Source: Thunnus maccoyii
Taxonomy: Eukaryota; Chordata; Actinopteri; Scombriformes; Scombridae
Assembly: GCF_910596095.1 (NCBI RefSeq)
Contig: NC_056545.1
Span: 20,979,067-21,043,066 of the forward strand
DNA length: 64,000 nt
Direction of reading: 5' to 3'
Position numbers and translations under genes: made by a program. Numbering within the stretch: position 1 is the stretch's first letter; each line of letters starts with the position of its first letter. A model generated the notes under the pieces. The model ran no database searches. It was given only the letters and a program-made list of their open reading frames with translations, and was not told the DNA's origin. Shown one piece after another: positions 41,394-52,500 of the stretch.

Positions 41394-44300
41394 TCAAATC
41401 ATCTGCATTCCTTGCTGCTGAGCAGTATCCTGGAGTTGCAGCATGACAGTGTCCTCCTCTGCCTGTGACAAGCCTCCAGTGAGAACGTACAGCATGCTCT
41501 CTTCTTGACCGCCCTCCTCAGTGCTGACGGTCGGCTCCTCAGGCCTCTGCTCCTCCAGCAGCACCCCTCTCAGTTCTACCTGCACTTCCGAAAGAGCTGC
41601 CCCGGGGGATTCTTCCTCCGCCTCGGTCTGGCCATTGTCCTCGTCCTCCTGCCTATTTTGTCTTTCTCTCATCAATTGCTCTGTCAGCTCCACGCTCTCG
41701 TAGCGAATCAGCTGCAGCCTCAAGAAGCCGTCCTCATGCTCCTTGTACCTGGCAGAGTGACAGGTAGGCAATCAGTGCTGTGACATTCCACACATCTCAA
41801 ATTCAGCATTACTGGATGGACTGATTCAAGACTTACCTGAACCTCGGGTGTCCAGACGGCCATTTGAATTGGTGCTTTTTGTGCAGATGGACAGTAAGGT
41901 TGTTGCCCCTGGTGAAGCACTGACCACACACATGGCACTTGTAGCGAGCTACAAAATTACCCTGAAAGAAAATTAGAGGATGATAAATGACATTAAAAAT
42001 TCCTCTCTGAGGGCAAGATAACAATTATTTAAAAGAGACCCCCTTTCACCTCATGCTCTTTTTTATGGTGAATCTTCATGGTGGTGAGGGTACGAGAGGT
42101 GAAGCCACAGCCAGGAACGTCGCAGTGGAATGCCGGCTCGCTGCTGTGGGTTTCCAGGTGTTTACGCAAGTCGATCAGATTCTTACAGCTATGAAAATAA
42201 AATCAAGAGTGCGAGTATTAAGAAAACATAAATGTAGCTGCTTGTCTAACAAGTTCATCTTGATTTGTATTGCTGCAGCTTCAGAGGATGTGATACCTGT
42301 ACTCGCAGTAGTCGCAGCTGTATGGCTTCTCGTTACTGTGGCGGAACTTGATATGGTTGCGCAGTGATGACGGTGATGGACAAGTCATGTCACACAGTGG
42401 GCATTTGTAGTGGCTCACTGTACCAGTGAAACAAATCAATGATGAGACAAAAATCATCCAACAGGAATCCCTCACTCACTTCAATACCAAAGTCTATTAT
42501 ATTTGGTAAAAATAGACATTATAAAGGCCTATTAGTACTTATTCTTCTGTTAAACCCAGAAATCATGGTGGAAAACCTGACACTTTTCCATGACAACAGG
42601 GATTTATTTGCAATGGGAATTGCTGATCACAGGATGGAGAGGTCTTGAGAGTTTATACTCTCTAAAAAATATACTAAAAAATGGTTTTGAAAGGTTGAAA
42701 CTGTACCAGATTTACAGTTATTAAGCTCAAACATGCCAAAATAGCTGTCTAGTGTTTTAAGGCTTCACTTTATTTTTCCCCCCACAAATCTACACATTTT
42801 GGGAACAACTGATAATACTGATAAAGCTATTATGTGCGGACTGACCGTGGGTCCTCATGTGGTCTCTCAGTAGTCTTTCTGTTGCAAAACGTTTGGAACA
42901 GTGAGAACACTGGAACCTCTGACCTACAGAAAACATAAATATAAGCACACAAAACAAAGCAAGAATTACTAGATGTTAGTTGAACCAAAATAAGTTAGAC
43001 ACATTGCTATTCATCTTGCTGTCAGAATCTCTGGAGCCTATCATTTTACCTTCCATGGCGCTCTGTCGAATTATGTGGTCGAAGAACTTTGTGTTGCTGG
43101 CGTACATCCCGCCACAGCCTGGACACGCCACTACCTTCTCCTGGGTGTGGCTGCGCAGGTGCTCCCGCAGCTTAGGACGCCCTTTAGCGGTGGCTTCGCA
43201 ATCTGGAGAAGAACAGTCACAGAACTTAAACTCAATGACCCGACATCCTCAGTATTACACCAAAAATTACCCAGACTTTTAAACCTCTTTAACCGAAAAT
43301 TTGTTGTGAAATCTTAAGTTACACTGACATTTCTGAACCATAATATTAAGATCAATCATGTTTAATAGCTTACCTTTCCATCCGCAGCGTATTGGGAATT
43401 CACAGTCTCCTGCTGGTATATCTATACACAGGCTATGCATCTCCACATGGCGGTAGAACCACTCTGGGTTTTCATACGGCGGTTGCTTTGACAAATATGC
43501 AAAGAAAGAAATAGTTTGAGTTTAAGAAAATGTGGCCTAATGGCCTAGCATCTAATATTATTTTCCACCAAATCTCACAAACTGTTAAATCAAGTGAATT
43601 TATTTAGGCGTTTGTTTTCTTTGCTCCACTAGCAGCAGCACCAGCCTCTGCCAAGCTTACCTCACATTCCTCCCAGAGGCAGATAAAATTGTCTGGAATT
43701 TCAGGGATGATGTTGCGGTTGTGGTAGCCGATGGAGCAGCTGCCAATCTCCGGCTGGGCGTTAAGCACCTGCTGACCCAACTGCTTCAGCTTAGTATGGT
43801 AACAGTGAAAGAAGAGATGTCGTCGCACCTCTTCAGGGCCCTCCACAGAGCAGAAACCGCAGTCTTTCCAGAGACAGTTTCTCTCCTCTTGGCACAAAAA
43901 GCAAAGAGTTTACATGAGTGGGCATCTCTATTTATGCGTTAATATTTATTGTTTATCATCTAAAAGTACTCCAGCACATTGGATATAAAGTTAAGCGACG
44001 ACTTGTGGTTAAAATGGCAACTTTAAGCTTTAATTTGGGAGAGTTTGGATGCACTTCTGATGAAAGGTGTAGAACTGTAGTCAAATTTGGACAAATTAAT
44101 ATAATCAGCAGTCTGAGTTAGTCACATCAAGTGGATATCTGCACATTTACAGTCTTAGTAACAAAAATAGCAAAAAAAAGAGGGACTTTGACAGCAAAAA
44201 GACTGCAATGTTGAAAGATATCTTCATGATTTGACTCACTTGGATGGCTGAAGCTTCATATTAGCTTCAGATACATTTTTGCACAGAGGGAGGACTGCAG

Positions 44301-44815
44301 ATTTTGGCCCCCATCACTGCATTGGAGAGATCTTCTAATGGTCAGTATGAACAGGAGGGATGATTACAGCAAGAAAAACCTATTTCAATGTTCATTTGGG
44401 CTCCTGACTATTGTTTTAAGACAGACATGAAAAATTATGAAGTCGTCCTTTAAACTGTGTGGCCATAAAAACCCATTTTAACTTCAGCCATTGTTTCATT
44501 TCAATCCTATGAGCTGCAGTACAAATATGTACAACTATCAAGGCTGCGCTCTTTATTCGCCTTCACATTAACGTTACTCGTTACAGCACGAAATACGCCA
44601 ACATTAGAGCAGCCACAGGTAGATACTGTTCATTATAAGACTGAAAGCATCTCACCCTCTGCTTCTTCTTCATCGTCCTCCTCCGCCATGTTCACAGCAA
44701 GGTGACCCTCCGCATGCTTGCAGAAGTTTTCCATCAAACTGAACGACTCCTGACACGACCCCCACTCACACTCCAGCTTCAGTGTTTTCTTCTGTATCCG
44801 TTTGTTGTGAGGCAT
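41394..44815 (-). CDS. hinfp: Histone H4 transcription factor HINFP, 9 exons
   Basis: Exons in transcript order: 44656-44815, 43661-43887, 43374-43485, 43050-43202, 42846-42923, 42297-42417, 42050-42188, 41837-41961, 41394-41748; all phases agree, giving 489 aa (human 517). HINFP is a nuclear C2H2 zinc-finger activator of replication-dependent histone H4 genes at the G1/S transition, acting with NPAT. The first finger is CEWGSC with a following H-x3-H; an acidic stretch ([12 protein letters not shown]) ends exon 1; eight or so more fingers fill exons 2-8, including the strongly conserved [11 protein letters not shown] and [11 protein letters not shown] segments and the signature [17 protein letters not shown]. 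The C-terminal 100 residues are acidic and poorly conserved, as in other vertebrates. The exon 2 acceptor (CCAAG before AGGAG) is an unusual but phase-consistent choice. Confidence 0.97.
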
Positions 44816-46689
44816 CTCTTTCTAAAATGTAGTGTCTGTTTTACACCCAGCGTGATGCTACCAGGAAGTCTTTACAACACTCTCCGGCTCTAATAAAACC
44901 CCTGAATCAATATCCTCGAAGACTGTGATAAACGAAAAACATACAATGAGACAACTCCTTACTTAAATACGAGCTTCAGCTCTGCTGATGGCTGTTTTGG
45001 AAACACAGAAATCATGTAAACATCGGAGTTGCTTTGACTGTTCCGTGCAGATGTCTCCCCAGAAACAAGGACCAATTCCAGGGTTCCGGATGTAATCTGT
45101 TCCGCCTCCAGATAGATTGGGACGATTAGCAAAACTCTCTCGTCCCTTCCCAGCCAATCTAGTATTTACCATTTATCACTTTTGCAATGGGAAGTAACTA
45201 AGTACATTTACTTAGTTACTGTACGTGCAATTATTAGATTCTTTTCATTTTATTCTACTTTATATTTATGCTCAACTACATTTCAGAGGCGCATGGTACA
45301 TTGGGTACATTTGACTCCACAGTTATTTGGCAGTAGTTATAATCAGCTCATACAGTGTTACAGATTAAAATACCCAACACTATATAAAGTATCAGAGCCT
45401 GACTGATACTGGAATTCAGAGGCTCATACCAATATTTAAGTATTTTAAAAATCGACAATATGCCAATATCCACGTTTTTGATCAAAGATTCAAAGCATCA
45501 TTTAACACTGTTGATAAGGATCCCCATTCAATTTAGATACTAAAGTGTGACCCAGATGTTTTTGCATTGCAATTCCTTATTATTTCAGGCTGACATAGTC
45601 ATACAAATACTATCATTATATAATAACACTCCTTTAGATTTGGGCAAAATAAATGCTTTTACTCTTACGCACATTTAGCTAATAATACTTTCATATTTTA
45701 AGTAAGATTGTGAAGGACTCTAATTTGTAATGAAGTATTTTTTAATAGTAGCGTTGCTACTTTTATTTAAGAATCTGAATACCATCTTCCACCACTGCAA
45801 ATAACAATGACGGTACAAATCTTCTATTTTAATTTTCTCAGCCTTTATTTCTCAGTTTGAGCCTTCCATCTCAACAATACACCGTTTCTCATTTGTAGTT
45901 ACATTCCTAAACAAAATAGTCCAGTGGCATTCGACTTCACATTGATGAACCCCTGGGGAACATACATATCCGTCATAAAAATACAGATATGTATCCAATA
46001 ATACCAAGAAAACTAAAAACAATCAATTCTAATTATTGTAGTCGGGACACCCTTCACCTTTCAAAGACCTCAATTTCCTCTAATATTCCATCTATTTATC
46101 TGTCTCCACCGATATTCTCAGTGATAGTCTTTGGACTTCCTTATGTTTTCACTGCTTTTGTTTACGATGATCATTCTGTGTGCGTTTATTCGGATGAAAA
46201 AAAAGATAACTCACATGTTGCATGGATTGATAGTCATGCAAAATGAAGTGTGAGTGAGCCCTTCTATAAGTTCTTAAACTTATCAAACAGTAACAATTTA
46301 AGAGCTGATGTTGGCAGCTCTGAAGACTGAAAGTCACCCCCACTTACTCTACTATCCTTACAAAAACCCAGTATAAAAAAATATACCTTCAGGGTGAACA
46401 CAGATGACAATGTTACATTATCCTGCCTGTAATTCATGAAACACATGGTGGAAGGAGAATAACAAACACAACTGTTGAAGCTGTTTATGCTTACACGGTA
46501 CATGAAAATGTTCTACCAAAGTGAAATATCACTTTAAATCTTTGCACTGGGTCAAAGTCTGAGGCAGAGAAGTAACAGCGAGGTAATGGAATCTATTAAA
46601 AGGCGAATGAACAATGAGCCTGTGCAATAGTTCCACAAATATATCATATTTTCTCAGTCAGTATTCTCTCAGGTTTCCTGCAGAGCTGT
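44816..46689. other. hinfp 5' flank and dpagt1 3' flank
   Basis: Non-coding. A CCAAT motif (45072-45076) and a TTCCGGATGT ETS-like site (45084-45093) near 45.07-45.10 kb are plausible hinfp promoter elements. Minus-strand AATAAA hexamers at 46185-46190 and 45844-45849 are candidate dpagt1 polyadenylation signals. A transposon-like repeat fills 45184-45798. Confidence 0.45.
45184..45798. mobile_element. Teleost 'AGTAACTAAGTACATTTACT' repeat, with a nested repeat
   Basis: The left end GCAATGGGAAGTAACTAAGT and the right end, reverse-complemented, GCAGTGGTGGAAGATGGTAT are both characteristic of a very common fish non-autonomous DNA element whose interior contains stacked TACTTTA/ACTACATTTCAGAG phrases. 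The middle (about 45400-45640) reads like a second, unrelated repeat of the 'GATACTGATATTGG' type inserted into the first. No coding frame. Confidence 0.7.
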
Positions 46690-49600
46690 CTAGACGTCGT
46701 AGAAGAGGCGCACCAGATGATAACGGATCCCAAAAGCCACTGCGCTACCCATCACCTGCCACAGACACAGAAATGAGCACCCGGTGAAACATTCATATAT
46801 TTTCCAATGACTAACACTCTTCCAGGGGATTTCGGTACAGCAGGTGTGTTGTTATTACCTGTATGATGAGCATGATGACTGTGAGGTTTCTCTCATGGAT
46901 GGGGCCGAGTAATTTCAGTACAAGATTTATTAAGGTCATGTTGTTGCACTCAATAAATTCACCATCTCCCTCTTGGCCCCTTCGCACTTCTAGCAGTTTC
47001 AATAACTCTGCCACCTGTTGAGGAGCAAAGGTTTTTTTTTTTTAATCAACCAATAAACACATAATAACAAATAACAGCTTGAAGTCCGCCACTTGTCTGC
47101 TTCACGTGTAGACCAAACTACAAGCACTGGTACCAGGCCTCTAAATCGCTCCCACATCTACAATTTTATCAGCAATTCAAATTGTAATTATAACAACAAC
47201 AAAAAAGGTAATTCTATATAATTATCAGGCTAATTAACAGTTAAAAGTTTATCTGCACCACCAGGCATGCTGCTACCTGCTTGCTGTCATGAATTGAGGG
47301 TATACTGTATGCTGGCCCTTGCATGGTCACGGCCAGTCTATGTGTTTTACATCAACGTTGTGGGTGAAATAAAGCAGAGACAATTAGTTGATTAAATGAT
47401 TAGTCAAGAGCCAGAAAATTAATTAACAACAATTTCCGTATCAATTAATTGTTTTAAGTCGATTAGCAAGTGAAACTGCCAAACGTTCTCTCGTTTCATC
47501 TTCTCCAATGTGAAGATTTTCTGCTTTTCCCTTTGATATATCATTTTAAATTCAATTCTTATTACATTTTTATTATATATATATATATATATATATTAAA
47601 GCCCTGGAGTGAAATGTTCTTGCTCAATAAAACTGGACAAAAGCAAAGTAGTGGGCAAGTACATTCAACAAAAGAACACACAAGAGAAAGAGCTTTACCC
47701 TCAGAATGAGATGTCCTAATTTAGAAAGGTCCTTTCTTTTGAATTTAGAGTAGCTCATCCCCAGTTTGCCTGTGTCTGGATTCAGTCTTTTATTGTCGGT
47801 AATATAGGGAGAAAAAAAAAAGAAGTAAATACAAACAATGAGAGAGCATAACAGCATACAGGATGATTGAAGAAGTCCATGAGCAGCAGGTTACCTGGGG
47901 AGTCTGTGTCTGGGACAGGGGATGACGTGGAAAAGCTGAGGCAAGGAGTAGACAAAGTTAACCACTTGAGGAATGAAGAACAGCAGCATTGTTTTGCTGA
48001 AGTGTCCCAAGATGCCGACTACAGCAAAGGTCATCCCTGCAAAGTAGCAGAAAGTGTCTCCCACAAACACAGATGAGGGGTACCTGTGACAAAACAGGTT
48101 GCAAATTGAGAAAAATGTAAGAACAGACATATCAAATATTCCTCTGCACTTCCAAATGTGGGGAACATTTTTCATAGAACTGGCTCATGTTAATAGGTTA
48201 AACTTACCAGTTGTGGTAAAAAAGTGCTAATGTGGTGAAGAAGAAGGGTATCATGAAGTAGAGGGAGAAAACGTGGTCATCGTGGTAATCTCCTGATAAA
48301 TAAGACGACCAAGTTACAACAAACCAATGTCAAACCAAAAATGTCCACATTAGTCCTGCGGTATCATATTAGTGTAAAATTCTTTTCCTCAAAGAGTACA
48401 AATTCTGCCAGTGCAGTTGGATTATTCCTCACTTATTTCAAAAGTATTTTCACTTCTTTCAGGGATTTTCAAGTGAAACAAACATATCAATATCAAATAC
48501 ACTCATGACTTGCAGTGCAGATGGACTGATCTGTGATGCTGATGAGAAACCACACACACCACTGAGCTCCAGCAGGTTGAAGACGATGATGGAGCCGGAG
48601 ATAAACAGAGCTTGACCTGACTCGATGCCGTTAATTCCGGCTAGGATGTTGATGGCGTTTGTGCAGAATACCGCAAGCATTCCCATGTAGACATAGTAAA
48701 GAATACCTATCAAAGAAAAAGGAAGAATGACTGAACATGAAAGTCCCAGTTCCCAAATTTACTGGTACAGAATTTCCTCAGAAAAGCCCCGAGCAGTTTC
48801 AGCTGTATTGGGAAAAAAAATCATAGACAACTGCTTCTCTGTTTTCTATGATGATTTATATTTCAACTGTACTACTTTTCAATGGCTCCCAGTTGAAAAT
48901 TAGTAGAGACACCCCAGATAAAAAAAACACGCTGGAGGGATTAAATATCCCCCATCTGGGATGGGAACATCTTGGCATCCCCCTGGAGGGACTTGGGAGG
49001 ACATCTGGCTATCTTGATTGCCCTGCTGCGACTGCAGCCCCATGAATGCATGAATGTATAATTTAAACAACCACGCAACTCACCCAGATCCAAGTGCAGC
49101 CCAAGTAGTGCTCTGAAGGGCTTGGGCACCACGATGACTGTGTTACCAAAGTTGGTAAAATAGACCATCAGCAGTGGCAGGGAAGCCATGGTGGGAAGCA
49201 GGAGCTTGTGTCTCCACCGCAGGTTCAGCACATCATCAGCAAATCCCAGGAAGATCATACAACAGATGGCCAAGAGTGCGCCTATCAGCTGTACAAACTG
49301 ACCAAAAACAACACCGAGATTAGATTAGATATTTGAGAGTAAACACACAGTTTTACTACACATCAGTCTAGCCACCTCATTGTGTGGGAAGCCCTTGCAC
49401 TGATCTCCTACAAAGCAGCTAAGGAAAGGCACTGGGATGAAGCAGAAGAGGATGATGAGGAAGACCGTCCCACTGATGACACCCTGGGACTCTGGGCTGC
49501 AAAAAAGGGGTGAGAAGGCGAGAATTAGGGCAGAAAGGTAGCATAAATTTGACATGTTATTAAACAGTGAAGGATAAGAAATCATAAGATAGATACAAGA

Positions 49601-49764
49601 ATGACTCACACTTCCTTTTTATTTGTTTTGTTTAGGTCCATTCCGTACAGCCTAGCTGAGATGAAATGGTCTTTGAAGGCAGGAATGAGTTTGATTGTGG
49701 CCATGCAGCCCAGCACAGACATGAAGCAGTTGATCACCAGCGGCAGGACGGGTACTGGCGACAT
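46690..49764 (-). CDS. dpagt1: UDP-GlcNAc:dolichyl-phosphate GlcNAc-1-P transferase, 9 exons
   Basis: Exons in transcript order: 49610-49764, 49376-49496, 49084-49297, 48560-48706, 48208-48292, 47895-48083, 47699-47786, 46859-47014, 46690-46755; phases agree, giving 406 aa (human 408). This ER multi-pass enzyme makes GlcNAc-PP-dolichol, the first step of the N-glycan precursor, and is the target of tunicamycin. Recognised segments in order: an N-terminal helix and the cytosolic DLNKT loop, PESQGVISG, the catalytic [17 protein letters not shown] with its Asp pair, [29 protein letters not shown], the loop [27 protein letters not shown], the [12 protein letters not shown] segment and the terminal VRLFYDV. 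The exon 2 donor (GAG then GTGGCT) is weak. The N terminus is a few residues shorter than human. Confidence 0.97.
47379..47545. mobile_element. Fragment of a fish MITE related to the GCTGCAACTA family
   Basis: In dpagt1 intron 7. Stretches such as GACAATTAGTTGATTAAATG and TCAATTAATTGTTTTAAGTC and the AACTGCCAAACGTTCTCTCG block resemble the interior of common teleost miniature elements with ATTAATCGATTA-type cores. Neither terminus is intact. Confidence 0.5.
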
Positions 49765-50082
49765 GTTTGCAGGGTTTTTTGGTGGGTCAGTTTCTGACAG
49801 ATCAAATCACGTTTCTAGATAATCTGACGTTCCCCTTTCAGGCGATCGATGAACGAGCTTTGGCTGTCTTCACCGAGGTAAAAACATGTCATACCATCAT
49901 TTCAGAGCAGCATACATCTCCGTAACTCCGGTGTCAAAGAAGAATACATCCATACATCACACAGGTAATCCATAACATTTCTCATTACGGGCTGTTGATG
50001 CTATTATCTGTAAACTACTTGGCTGTCTAAACTCCACGTCTATCAGTTTGACCATAAAGTTCCGTGTGTCAGGAGAACATGA

Positions 50083-50151
50083 CACTTCCGGTCACAGTCT
50101 TCAAAATAATCCGGAGGGACGACCTCTCGCGAGGTTAAAATATCGCGAGAG
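50083..50151 (-). promoter_or_regulatory. dpagt1 core promoter motifs (ETS site, paired TCTCGCGAGA-type sites)
   Basis: CACTTCCGG at 50083-50091 is an ETS site. CTCTCGCGAGG at 50124-50134 and TATCGCGAGAG at 50141-50151 both match the TCTCGCGAGA element found in many TATA-less housekeeping promoters. Their centres are about 17 bases apart and they lie 320-390 bases upstream of the dpagt1 start codon. Function is inferred from motif identity. Confidence 0.6.
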
Positions 50152-51187
50152 TTTCTCAAACATCCCACCGGTTGATCCAATCTTGCACCAATTTTGAGAT
50201 TGAAGAGAAATCTTTCATAAAATGCATATAATTTGCTTTTTTCCCAAGAATATGTTTTTAAGAGAACTATTTCTCTGCATCTTTGTAGCTCACCTGACAC
50301 ACACAGCTTCCTTATAATTATCTTAGCTAAATTTCATATTCTTAAATGTAAATTTGCCAACAAAAGGCCTCTCCTCTCAGTTTTTCATGAAGAATGTGAG
50401 CAGCACTTTCAGACCATTAAATGTTAATGAGTGTATTGTTTTTATGTTATGTTATGTTATGCTTTATTTAACTATTCTGTTGTTCTGTTTTTTGTATTTA
50501 TTTTTTAGTCATTATTTTTATTCTGTATTCTTCTTCAAATTTGTATTTCATTTTCTGCCTATTTCTTATGTATGTAATGTAATGTACTTCATGTTCATTC
50601 AGGTACTCAATAAAGTAAAAAATAAAATGTGGCACTAAATATATATTTAGTATCATTCAGTGTAGCTTACTACTGGCAGCTTCCTGTCACTGCAAAAGTG
50701 GCCCCAACATCCTCTTCTGCGGATGACATTTCATCTGTTTGATAAACTATCGGTTTCATTGCCTCAGCTGTGTCAGTGGAAAAATGGTCAGTGTTATTTA
50801 TTATTGGATTATTCTTACTTATGCATTAATGTGTAACAACTGTATTTATTCTTGGCTAGTTTACATGATAACAATGCATCACATTTTATAGGCTCATAAT
50901 CTGTTTTGTATGTAGAATCTCAATCTGCAAAGTAATTAGTAAATATAACTATCAAATAGTTGAGTAAAAAGTACAATTTGCCTGAGAATTGAGGTGGAGT
51001 AGAAGTATGAAAGAGCATAAAACTGACAGTTTTTAAAAACAGCCACAAGTAAGGTACACTTAGCTTATATTACACCACTGGTGCAGGTAGATGGGCCTTG
51101 GTGGATTAACTTGATGGATAGTGTACAGCACTTCTTTGATAATAGCTTGATATTTTGCTATTACTCTCATGCAGAAATAACGATAAT

Positions 51188-51425
51188 AAGATAAGGTATA
51201 ATTCATTGTCCCCTTAGGGAAATTCCTCTTGGGCTCAGCGTTATTGCATCACAAAAAATGTATCTCCCTAAGATACTCACATACATACCTTACATCATTC
51301 ATACAAAACAAGAAAAACAAAACCAAAGACCAATGACATTGATAAAAAATAATTAAAAAACACACTACAGTTTATGAAACCAGGAAATAATATTGCACCA
51401 GTATTGCACATTGTAGTAGGATGTT
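51188..51425 (-). repeat. 3' tail fragment of a fish LINE or derived SINE
   Basis: Read on the minus strand, the end GAATTTCCCTAAGGGGACAA followed by a TTATACCTTATCTTAT-like tail is the usual 3' terminus of abundant teleost retroposons. Only a non-coding fragment is present. Confidence 0.55.
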
Positions 51426-51616
51426 GCAAGGTTATCATACGACCAATAATATAACAAACAAAACCCAACTGATGTACGGTGAACTGGGGGCTTTTAGAGC
51501 CCTCTGCTCTGTGAACGACTATTACAAACTGGTTTGAAAATGTTTTGACGTTTTAAGGTTTTGCTGTTATTTTGAATGGCTGTGTCTTTCACTTCCTTTT
51601 TGATTTCGCTTTCTTT

Positions 51617-51787
51617 CCTGCATTGCGCGAAGACCCGCCCTACTCTGCCTCTGATTGGCTAGTACTCGTTTCCTTCGTTAGATTGGTTAGGTTTAGGCAC
51701 GAGGAGTGAAATGATTGGATTAAAATAAGCACATCAAGGTCAGAGCCAATCAGAAGCAGAGTAGGGCGGGTCTTCGCAGAATGCGGG
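51617..51787. mobile_element. Palindromic element with paired CCAAT boxes
   Basis: Two 44-nt arms (51617-51660 and 51744-51787) are inverted copies with about four mismatches: both read GCGAAGACCCGCCCTACTCT, then CTG, then CTTCTGATTGGCT or a near variant. Each arm carries GATTGGCT, an inverted CCAAT box, and a GC-rich CCCGCCC Sp-type site. The size and structure suggest a short foldback-type MITE. It lies about 0.75 kb upstream of the c2cd2l start. Confidence 0.75.
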
Positions 51788-52500
51788 TGGTAAAAAAAGA
51801 AATAACGCCGCTTTCCTTCTCCACAGCGCCATCTGTGGGCCGCTGCTGCTGTTTCTGGAGAGCTTACAGTGGGAGGGTATGAGCAGCGGAGGTTTTAAAC
51901 CTACTGGAGCCTGTAGGTGATGGCTCCGCTTTTAAATCAGTAGATGCCAGCAGAGAGACATCGTTAGAAACATCGCAGATGACTCTGAGATGGGACAAAC
52001 ACATTTATTGCTGGCAGCGTTTCATATCGCCATGAAGCCCGTTTCATGTTACGATTACTTGCTTTCGATTCCCTCCAGCCTGCATCTCGGACCGTTCAAG
52101 TTAAACGGTAGGTTGGTTTGTAGCTCAAATTGAGTGTCGACGCCGAGTTTTGTATGTTAACCTGCGCTGCATCGTCCTCTGTGATAATACACGACTCATT
52201 CTCAGACATCTACGTAATGTTAATGCAGTTTTCAGTGCTTCATACACACACAAGCGGTGTTTTAACGCCACTCAAAACAAGCAAATTAAAGTTAATGGCG
52301 GTTATAGCCACCATCTCTGCGTGTCTCCTGTGTATTCTGGGTTATTCCTCAGTTATAGCGTGTAAGTAGGCATCAAAATGCTGGATGATTGACTGTCTGT
52401 TCGCCACCGTTCACAGGCTAAAGGAGGCTGGTCTGCTCTGACTGACAGTCCTGATATTTCCATCTGGACCTGGTGATATGAGAGGCTCCGGGAGACGGTG

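Larger units (their letters stand above)
49765..52500. other. Divergent dpagt1/c2cd2l intergenic region
   Basis: About 2.7 kb between the two divergent start codons. It contains the dpagt1 promoter motifs at 50083-50151, a simple TTATG repeat at 50438-50461, a LINE/SINE tail fragment at 51188-51425, a palindromic element at 51617-51787 and the 5' UTR of c2cd2l near 52.5 kb. No other gene recognised. Confidence 0.55.

Noticed and set aside
41505-41783. Plus-strand frame of 92 codons over hinfp exon 9
   Set aside because: Antisense shadow of the acidic hinfp C terminus.
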